Origin: Clostridia bacterium
Lineage (GTDB): Bacteria; Bacillota; Clostridia; Oscillospirales; CAG-272
Length of the DNA stretch: 16,890 nucleotides
Assembly: GCA_900768535.1 (NCBI GenBank)
Contig: CAAGDE010000186.1
Span: forward strand, 1 to 16,890
Direction: 5' to 3'
The position numbers and the translations under genes were made by a program. A model generated the notes under the pieces. It was not told the origin of the DNA. It saw nothing but the letters and a program-made list of their open reading frames with translations, and searched no databases. Shown here piece by piece: positions 11,946-16,890 of this stretch (positions within the stretch are counted from its first letter, which is position 1; every line of letters starts with the position of its first letter).

Positions 11946-12620
11946 TCAGTCGGTCTTCGCCGCTCCCGTGAGGCGGTCGTAGTAAGCCCGGACCGCCTCA
12001 AAATTGTTATCCTTCGAGGTCTCCCCGAACACCGAGCGCGTCAGAATCACCCAGCAGTCCTCCGGCAGAATCCGGATGGCACCGTAAGCCGCAAAGACCG
12101 GGAGATCCCCCAGCCGCTTCTTCTCCACCACCTGAACCTTACCGTCAAACCAGTTGTCGTACACGTACGGGCTGACGATCCACACCCCGCAGTCTCCCGT
12201 CATAACGTAGTTCCGCAGGGTCTTGATCTGATCCACGTTATGCCCCTTGTCCCCGTTTTTTCCGGCAAGATCGAGCTTTTCCTCCCCGGTATTGGGATCC
12301 TTGTATGTGTTGTTGCGGATGATCTCCTCCTCGGTGAAGATGGAATACTGCCCCAGCGTCACGCTCCCGTCCGTTGCGGTCATGAGGACGTTCCGCAGCC
12401 CCTGCTTTTCGTCATTTGTCATGGCATAGCCGCCCGCAAAGGTCACGGTGAGGCTGTCTTTCCCGCCCCTTGCGCACTGCGGCAGAGTTACCGCCAGCAA
12501 AATGACCACCGCCAGCACCGCAATGGTCTGCCACTTGTAATGAAACCAGAAGTTGTCCAGCCAGCGCAGAAATTTCGACTGTTCGGCAACCTCATGTGCC
12601 TCGTGTCTGTTTTCCTCCAT
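11946..12620 (-). CDS. Single-pass membrane protein of unknown function
   Basis: 224 residues. ATG 12620 is chosen because GGAGG (12626-12630) lies 5 bases upstream; a TTG four codons earlier would overlap that RBS. A short acidic cytoplasmic tail leads to an aromatic patch 'RWLDNFWFHYKW' (19-30), then one membrane segment (about 31-47), and the rest (about 50-224) should be outside. The outer part has 'SLTVTFAGGYAM' and 'IKTLRNYVMTGDCGVWIVSP' (132-151). These faintly recall one lobe of an extracellular solute-binding protein, where a stretch like 'l..~i~~gd~DvfI~s~~~y' occurs; this is a guess from pattern only. There is no Cys lipobox and no catalytic motif. It follows greA by 53 bases with a weak terminator-like hairpin between, so it is partly coupled to the greA unit. 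Confidence 0.8.
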   Translation of the reverse strand: MEENRHEAHEVAEQSKFLRWLDNFWFHYKWQTIAVLAVVILLAVTLPQCARGGKDSLTVTFAGGYAMTNDEKQGLRNVLMTATDGSVTLGQYSIFTEEEIIRNNTYKDPNTGEEKLDLAGKNGDKGHNVDQIKTLRNYVMTGDCGVWIVSPYVYDNWFDGKVQVVEKKRLGDLPVFAAYGAIRILPEDCWVILTRSVFGETSKDNNFEAVRAYYDRLTGAAKTD

Positions 12621-12630
12621 AATCCCCTCC

Positions 12631-12664
12631 AAAACAAACGGGACCCGTCAAGCTGCCGGATCCC
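12631..12664 (-). terminator. Weak terminator or attenuator between greA and the membrane protein gene
   Basis: On the minus strand GGGATCCG (12664-12657) pairs with CGGGTCCC (12647-12640), 8 bp with one U-G, followed by GTTTGTTTT (12639-12631). The interrupted T tract and the RBS of the next gene immediately afterwards suggest partial read-through. Confidence 0.5.
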
Positions 12665-12673
12665 TGTGTTGCG

Positions 12674-13159
12674 TTATCCCTGACTTTTTCCGACCTCCAA
12701 CACCGCAACGTGAATGGCTCCGACCGGTGTTTCAATGTCCTTTTCGTCTCCCGCACGCATATCGATGAGCCCCGCGCCGATCGGGGACTGGTCGGAGATC
12801 TTATGCTCTGCCGGATTCGCCTCGTTCGAGCTGACCAGCGCGTAATCCATCGGTTCGCCGCCGTTGATGCTCAGCTTCACTGTGGAGCCAAGGCTTGCCA
12901 TGCTGAAGTCGGTGGTCGATTCGTCCAGGATCACGGCGTTTTCGACCAGCTCCTCCAGTTCCTTGATGCGCGCCTCGTTCTTCGCCTGCTCGTTTCTCGC
13001 CTCGTCATACTCCGAGTTCTCGGAAAGGTCGCCGAACGATCTTGCCACCGCAATGTCGTTCTTGATCTTCTCGCGCTTTTCCAGCTTGAGGTAGTTCAGC
13101 TCGTCAATCAGCTTCTGATACCCCGCCTGTGTATAGGTAATCTTCTTTCCCTTTGCCAT
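12674..13159 (-). CDS. greA: Transcription elongation factor GreA
   Basis: 161 residues, full length. The N-terminal coiled coil (about 9-78) carries the tip motif SFGDLSENSEYDEA (41-54) with the two acidic residues Asp44 and Glu47. These coordinate the second Mg ion in the RNA polymerase secondary channel and trigger cleavage of backtracked RNA. The C-terminal FKBP-like domain includes SLGSTVKL (89-96) and ends 'PVGAIHVAVLEV'. The ATG at 13159 has GGGAG about 8 bases upstream. The gene follows the S41 peptidase by 21 bases, so it is probably co-transcribed. GreB and Rnk differ in the C-terminal domain and length, and the sequence fits GreA clearly. Confidence 0.97.
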   Translation of the reverse strand: MAKGKKITYTQAGYQKLIDELNYLKLEKREKIKNDIAVARSFGDLSENSEYDEARNEQAKNEARIKELEELVENAVILDESTTDFSMASLGSTVKLSINGGEPMDYALVSSNEANPAEHKISDQSPIGAGLIDMRAGDEKDIETPVGAIHVAVLEVGKSQG

Positions 13160-13180
13160 TTTCCTGTCTCCCGTCTCTTT

Positions 13181-14644
13181 TTATCTGAACATTGCAACCG
13201 CCGCCTGAAGCTGTGCGTCCTCGCTGTGCTTCAGTGCCGAGAGCGGCTGTTTCTTTGCTTGCTCCGACAGCTCCACCGTTGCGTCCGGCTGAATGCCCTC
13301 GCCGTGGTAGGAAATGCCGCATTCCGTAACATACGCGTGTGTGGTCAGCTTCAGGTATGCCACCGTTCCGTCCGCAAACGGAATCGGTCTTGTGGTCTGC
13401 ATAATCCCCTTGCCGAAGGTCTTGGTGCCGATGATATTGCCCGCGCGGAACGGCTTATGCTTTGCCGGGTCGGTCTCGTTCCGGTAGTCGCGCAGGGTCG
13501 CAACGAACACCTCCGCCGCCGATGCGGTATTCCCGTTGCACAGCACAACGAAATCCCGATCCCGGTACATTCCGATCTCTTCCGCTTTTACGCTGCAGCC
13601 TTCGTAGTTTCCGGTCAGCTCCCGCGCCTCGACGCTGTAGGTCGCCACCACGTTCTTATCCTTGTCGATGGCATCAATGACCTTGTCCCCGTCATTGAGG
13701 AAATAGGACAGCACCGCCGTAATGGACTGCAGATCTCCGCCGGGATTGTTGCGGACGTCAAACACGAAATGCTCCGCCCCGCCTGCAATCAGCCCGTTCA
13801 TGGCATCCTTGAACTGCGTCGGCGTGGGCATGTCGAACCCGCTGATGTGAATGACGCCGACCGTTCTGTCTTCGCCCGCCGCCGTCTGCAGAAATTCCCA
13901 CCGCACCGAATGCGTGGTCAGCTTCTTGCGCCGCAGCGTCAGCGGATCCATACGCCGGAGCGTTCCGCTCTCCTCCCGCAGGGTCTGAATCTCCACCTCG
14001 GAGCCTTCCTCACCCCGCATGGCAAGCAACGCCTTGTCAAAGCCCATCTCTCCGATGGTTTTCCACGTACCGCCCGTCTTCACGGCATAAATCATGTCTC
14101 CCGCGTGAATTCCCGCCCCCAGTGCCGGAGAATCTTCATAGACCTCAATCACCCGGTAGACCATCAGCTCCGCGCCGTCCAGGGTCGCGGTCGACTGCAC
14201 CACCGTGACGCCGATGCCGCAGAAATCGCCGTTGTTCTCGGCTGTCAGCTCTGCATATTCCTCTGCGGTGTAATACCTGGCATAGATATCCCCCGTTGCC
14301 TCGACATACGCCTTGAACGCCGCCTCAATCATGGCATCGCGGTTCAGGCTGTCGGCATAGAGAGAATACCGCCGGATCATTTCGTTCAGCACCGCCAGGT
14401 CATCGCCGTCCTGATTTTTCCGCCCCGCAAGGATCCCGTCGTAATACGCGCGCAGATTCTCCAGGTCGCTCAGCCTGCGGTTCTGTGCCGACAGGGACGT
14501 AAATGTCCAGGTCAGCAGAATCGCCGCTACCACCGACAGGCAGGTGATCAGAACCGCAAGTCCGACACCGACCTTCCTCGGCCTGTTCTCCTTTGCCGGC
14601 AATCCGGGCTGCTCCGGCATCGGAAACTTTTCCTCTTCTCCCAT
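13181..14644 (-). CDS. S41 family C-terminal processing peptidase (CtpA-like), membrane-anchored
   Basis: 487 residues. A short cytoplasmic tail and one membrane segment (24-48) anchor an extracytoplasmic protease. A PDZ domain covers about 140-230 ('SPALGAGIHAGDMIYAV'), and the S41 catalytic domain about 258-460. The Ser-Lys dyad is visible: Ser375 in GNTASAAE and Lys412 in TKTFGKG, with the supporting 'FDVRNNPGGDL' (295-305). Such proteases trim C-terminal tails of exported proteins or act in envelope and sporulation signalling. The ATG at 14644 has GGAGG (14652-14656) 7 bases upstream. It lies 90 bases after the PucR-type regulator, with a hairpin between, and 21 bases before greA. The substrate is unknown, and B. 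subtilis CtpA or CtpB equivalence cannot be decided here. Confidence 0.93.
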   Translation of the reverse strand: MGEEEKFPMPEQPGLPAKENRPRKVGVGLAVLITCLSVVAAILLTWTFTSLSAQNRRLSDLENLRAYYDGILAGRKNQDGDDLAVLNEMIRRYSLYADSLNRDAMIEAAFKAYVEATGDIYARYYTAEEYAELTAENNGDFCGIGVTVVQSTATLDGAELMVYRVIEVYEDSPALGAGIHAGDMIYAVKTGGTWKTIGEMGFDKALLAMRGEEGSEVEIQTLREESGTLRRMDPLTLRRKKLTTHSVRWEFLQTAAGEDRTVGVIHISGFDMPTPTQFKDAMNGLIAGGAEHFVFDVRNNPGGDLQSITAVLSYFLNDGDKVIDAIDKDKNVVATYSVEARELTGNYEGCSVKAEEIGMYRDRDFVVLCNGNTASAAEVFVATLRDYRNETDPAKHKPFRAGNIIGTKTFGKGIMQTTRPIPFADGTVAYLKLTTHAYVTECGISYHGEGIQPDATVELSEQAKKQPLSALKHSEDAQLQAAVAMFR

Positions 14645-14671
14645 TCTGTTACCTCCGATCTTTTCCTACAG

Positions 14672-14714
14672 TTTATGGACTTCCCCTGTCGGTTATGCAG
14701 GCGAAGTCCATAAA
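14672..14714 (-). terminator. Hairpin between the PucR-type regulator and the S41 peptidase
   Basis: TTTATGGACTTC (14672-14683) pairs perfectly with GAAGTCCATAAA (14703-14714), 12 bp, and an inner CCTG/CAGG stem (14685-14688 with 14698-14701) shortens the loop. Neither strand has a proper T tract after the stem (minus strand continues CTGTAGG). It may be a partial terminator or an mRNA-processing or stability element. Confidence 0.45.
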
Positions 14715-14734
14715 AGGATCACTGAATATCCCCG

Positions 14735-15820
14735 TCAGAATTTGATCGGCTTGGAGTTCAGGTATTTCTTGACCATCAGCGCAACCTTGAAGGTGATGGC
14801 GTGCTCGAATTCGCGCAGATCCAGTCCGGTCAGCTTGCGGATCTTCTCCAGCCGGTAGACCAGCGTGTTCCGGTGGACAAACAGCTTGCGTGAGGTTTCG
14901 GACACGTTCAGGTTGTTCTCGAAGAAGCACTGAATGGTCAGGAGCGTCTCGCGGTCAAGCGACTCCAGGCTTCCCCTCTTGAAGACCTCCTGCAGGAACA
15001 TCTCGCACAGCGTGGTGGGCAGCTGGTAGATCAGGCGCCCGATGCCCAGGTTCTCGTAGCTGATGATGCTCTTCTCGGTCTCAAACACCTTTCCGACATC
15101 CAGCGCAATCTGTGCCTCCTTGTAGGCGCGCGCCAGATCCTTGATGTTCTCCACCACCGTGGAGATACCGATGGCAACCTTGGTATAGAACTCGCTGGAG
15201 AGCGTATCGGCAATGTTGGTGGCAATCTTCTCGATGTCCTTCGTCTCGGTTCCCGGCTTGATATCCTTCACCAGGACGATGTCGTGCTCCCCGACGCTGA
15301 TAACATAATCCTTCGTCTTGTCCGGGAACATATTCTGCAGCATCTCAAACGGCATGACATCGGTCTTCCCGAAAAATTTGATCAGGAAGACAATGCGCAT
15401 CTCCTCGGTGTTGAAGTGCAGCTCCTTGGACTTGATGTAGATATCACTCGGCAGAATATTGTCAAGGATGATGTTCTTGATGAAGGAACCCTTGTCGTAC
15501 TTTTCGTCGTACAGATTTTTGATGTTCCCCAGCGAGATGGCGAGCAGCTTGGACATCTTCTCCGCCATCTTGTCCTCGCCCTCGACAAAGACCACATAGT
15601 CTGCCTTGGCGCCGACCGACATCGGACGGTAGGTATACCCCCCGGACGTGACGGCTTCGCTTGTGTAGTTCAGCTCGTCCCGCACGCCCTGGCGGATCTC
15701 TCCGATGCGCACAAGCTCCGAACAGGCAATGATGACTCCGTTCTCGTCGATGACGCCGATCACGCGATCGATCGCGTCCTTCATTTGGTGAATGACACCC
15801 TGAAACAATTTGTTGGACAT
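14735..15820 (-). CDS. PucR/CdaR-family transcriptional regulator
   Basis: 361 residues. The C-terminal segment (about 293-350) is a PucR-type helix-turn-helix: 'TIQCFFENNLNVSETSRKL' then 'VHRNTLVYRLEKIRKLTGLD' (315-334), the most conserved part of this family. Residues about 140-250 match the GGDEF-like middle domain, ending 'VVENIKDLARAYKEAQIALD'. The N-terminal ~100 residues look like a small ligand-sensing domain ('VIGVIDENGVIIACSELVRIGE', in two conserved-looking pieces) related in layout to sugar diacid recognition domains. Family members usually activate catabolic genes in response to small metabolites, but no catabolic genes are beside it here, so the target is open; the S41-greA genes downstream are one candidate. 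The ATG at 15820 has GAGGAG about 8 bases upstream. It has its own probable promoter. Confidence 0.88.
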   Translation of the reverse strand: MSNKLFQGVIHQMKDAIDRVIGVIDENGVIIACSELVRIGEIRQGVRDELNYTSEAVTSGGYTYRPMSVGAKADYVVFVEGEDKMAEKMSKLLAISLGNIKNLYDEKYDKGSFIKNIILDNILPSDIYIKSKELHFNTEEMRIVFLIKFFGKTDVMPFEMLQNMFPDKTKDYVISVGEHDIVLVKDIKPGTETKDIEKIATNIADTLSSEFYTKVAIGISTVVENIKDLARAYKEAQIALDVGKVFETEKSIISYENLGIGRLIYQLPTTLCEMFLQEVFKRGSLESLDRETLLTIQCFFENNLNVSETSRKLFVHRNTLVYRLEKIRKLTGLDLREFEHAITFKVALMVKKYLNSKPIKF

Positions 15821-15856
15821 TTTTTCTCTCCTCTGTCTGAAAGATTCCGTTCGCGG

Positions 15857-15884
15857 ATTATAGAAAACTACCTATATTTTACAC
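15857..15884 (-). promoter_or_regulatory. Probable promoter of the PucR-type regulator
   Basis: A perfect TATAAT (15857-15862, minus strand) stands 36 bases before the start codon. The best -35 candidate, GTGTAA (15879-15884) at 16 bases, is weak. The surrounding 15841-15990 is A/T-rich and holds no gene; I see no convincing terminator for rsmE in it. Confidence 0.45.
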
Positions 15885-16009
15885 CTTTTTTTGTATTTTT
15901 TCAATAGGCTTTTCGATATTTTCCATAAAAAAACACGATTTTTTTCATGCAAAGTGTCTCCATGGGGTCAAAATCATACAGTATTTACCATTGGAGGATT
16001 TATTTTCCA

Positions 16010-16756
16010 TCAAAGTTCCCATATCAGCGCCAATCCGGCAAGCACAAAGACCGCCGCCGTCTCGGTCCGCAGGATCCGTTTTCCCAGTCCGACCGGGGTC
16101 ATTCCGGCACTTCTCGCACGCTCCGCTTCCTCCGGAGAAAAGCCGCCTTCGCTCCCGACCATGACCGAAACATCCGCCGGAACGCCCGCCGCCCGCGCCT
16201 GTGCCAGCACCTCGCCCAGCGGCTGTGTTCCCTCTCCTTCATAGCAGAACAGCGCCAGCCCGGCGCCCGCGGCATCCCGGACGGCTTCCGAAAACGGGCA
16301 GGTCGCCCGCACCGCAGGAAGCCTCCCCCTGCCGCACTGCCCCGCCGCCGTGTGCGCAATCCGGTTCCTCCTCGCGGTGCGCTCCGGTTCCTTTTTTCCG
16401 TCTCCCACTCTCGCCACGCATCGGCTGCTCTCAAACGGGATAATCTCCCCCGCCCCGCACTCCACCGTCTTCTGAATCACCTCGTCCAGCTTGTCTCCCT
16501 TCGGAAGCCCCTGATAAACCCGGATCAGATAGGGCGGCTCGGACGCCGACGGCTCCTGCGACAGGATCTCCGCCCGCACGCAGTCCGACCGGAATTCCGT
16601 CAGCCGGCAGAGATAGTCTCTCCCCGCTCCGTCGCATACCGTCACCGCCTCCCCCGCCGCCATCCGGAGCGACCGCGAAATGTGGTGCGCGTTCTCCCCC
16701 GTCAGCAGAACCTCCCCCTCGCCGATCTCTCCCGGCAAAACAAAAAATCGTGGCAT
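16010..16756 (-). CDS. rsmE: 16S rRNA (uracil-1498-N3)-methyltransferase RsmE
   Basis: 248 residues, the usual length. The N-terminal PUA-like part begins MPRFFV and contains 'LTGENAHHISRSLRM' (18-32). The SPOUT domain follows, with 'YQGLPKGDKLDEVIQKTVECG' (81-101, in family order), 'SSRCVAR' (110-116), the knot motifs GSEGGFSPEEAE (201-212) and LGKRILRTETA (224-234). The enzyme methylates U1498 in the 30S decoding region. One oddity is RRNRIA (129-134), where most family members have an Arg-Trp pair. The start ATG at 16756 has AAGGAGG about 8 bases upstream and a strong promoter. In many Firmicutes prmA lies just upstream of rsmE. Here a palindromic repeat and then the window edge are found, so that cannot be checked. 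Confidence 0.95.
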   Translation of the reverse strand: MPRFFVLPGEIGEGEVLLTGENAHHISRSLRMAAGEAVTVCDGAGRDYLCRLTEFRSDCVRAEILSQEPSASEPPYLIRVYQGLPKGDKLDEVIQKTVECGAGEIIPFESSRCVARVGDGKKEPERTARRNRIAHTAAGQCGRGRLPAVRATCPFSEAVRDAAGAGLALFCYEGEGTQPLGEVLAQARAAGVPADVSVMVGSEGGFSPEEAERARSAGMTPVGLGKRILRTETAAVFVLAGLALIWEL

Positions 16757-16786
16757 CCCCGTCTCCTCCTTCCCGTCCTCCCTTCT

Positions 16787-16816
16787 ATTCTACTACATCT
16801 CCCCCCACCCCGTCAA
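16787..16816 (-). promoter_or_regulatory. Sigma-A promoter of rsmE
   Basis: On the minus strand TTGACG (16811-16816) and TAGAAT (16787-16792) are 18 bases apart, each 5 of 6 to consensus. The start codon is 30 bases beyond the -10. This implies that rsmE starts its own transcript here. Confidence 0.75.
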
Positions 16817-16848
16817 CCTTTTTTTGTAAATTTTCAGGGGGTAGGAGA

Positions 16849-16881
16849 AAGACCTTGGGGCTCTGCCCCAAACCCCGCTTA
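16849..16881. repeat. Dispersed palindromic repeat, copy 2
   Basis: This 33-base element matches 7272-7304 except at four positions. TTGGGGC (16855-16861) pairs with GCCCCAA (16865-16871) around a 3-base loop. Relative to copy 1, one stem pair has changed from A-T to G-C on both sides, one change is in the loop and one is in the tail. It is upstream of the rsmE promoter, near the window edge; what follows it is outside the window. Confidence 0.8.
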
Positions 16882-16890
16882 GACCCTTCT

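Noticed and set aside
12710..14713. 667-codon open frame on the plus strand
   Set aside because: It spans the antisense of both greA and the S41 peptidase, two well-supported genes, and shows no domain of its own.
15927..15945. A-run/T-run palindrome downstream of rsmE
   Set aside because: The pairing is only A with T in a low-complexity stretch, with no GC stem, so it is not a credible terminator.

Overview
The window looks like a chromosomal segment of a GC-rich gut-type Clostridia member (Oscillospiraceae/Ruminococcaceae-like). The reasons are the combination of Firmicutes-type ribosome binding sites and sigma-A promoters, the gene families present (greA, rlmB, rsmE, a CdaR/PucR regulator, a TIGR03960-type radical SAM protein, a MacB/FtsX-like exporter), and dispersed small palindromes of a kind common in that group. 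No plasmid, phage, transposase or CRISPR gene is visible. Every supported gene lies on the minus strand, so transcription runs from high to low coordinates.

Layout in the direction of transcription: a dispersed palindrome and a good sigma-A promoter lead into rsmE (16S rRNA m3U1498 methyltransferase). Next come a PucR/CdaR-type regulator, an S41 (CtpA-like) membrane-anchored peptidase, greA and a single-pass membrane protein of unknown function, closely spaced and possibly co-transcribed, with hairpins after the regulator and after greA. A separate promoter drives rlmB (23S rRNA Gm2251 methyltransferase) and, 35 bases later, a 1086-residue protein that I read as a catalytically degenerate P-type ATPase with a long disordered Lys-Pro-Glu-Pro-rich N-terminus. 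A 235-base gap with three kinds of palindromic repeat follows, then a radical SAM protein fused to its usual partner domain (TIGR03960 + TIGR03936/DUF2344). A strong terminator separates this from a MacB-like ABC exporter with a very large extracytoplasmic domain that most likely starts at TTG.

Past the exporter is a 370-base gene-free stretch holding hairpins, a possible multibranched RNA fold and a textbook promoter for tRNA-Pro(CGG). Beyond the tRNA 3' end and its terminator the character changes. There are diverged repeats that look like tRNA T-arm fragments (two exact 95-base steps, then 61), a small DUF6809-like gene, and the first 34 codons of an S51 (peptidase E-like) gene in clearly AT-richer DNA. 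This end may be the edge of an island next to a tRNA gene.

Most of the window is informational housekeeping (translation, rRNA modification, transcription elongation) mixed with envelope functions. The most unusual items are the P-type ATPase-like pseudoenzyme, the T-arm-like tandem repeats beside tRNA-Pro, and the pair of distant palindromes that differ by a compensatory base-pair change.
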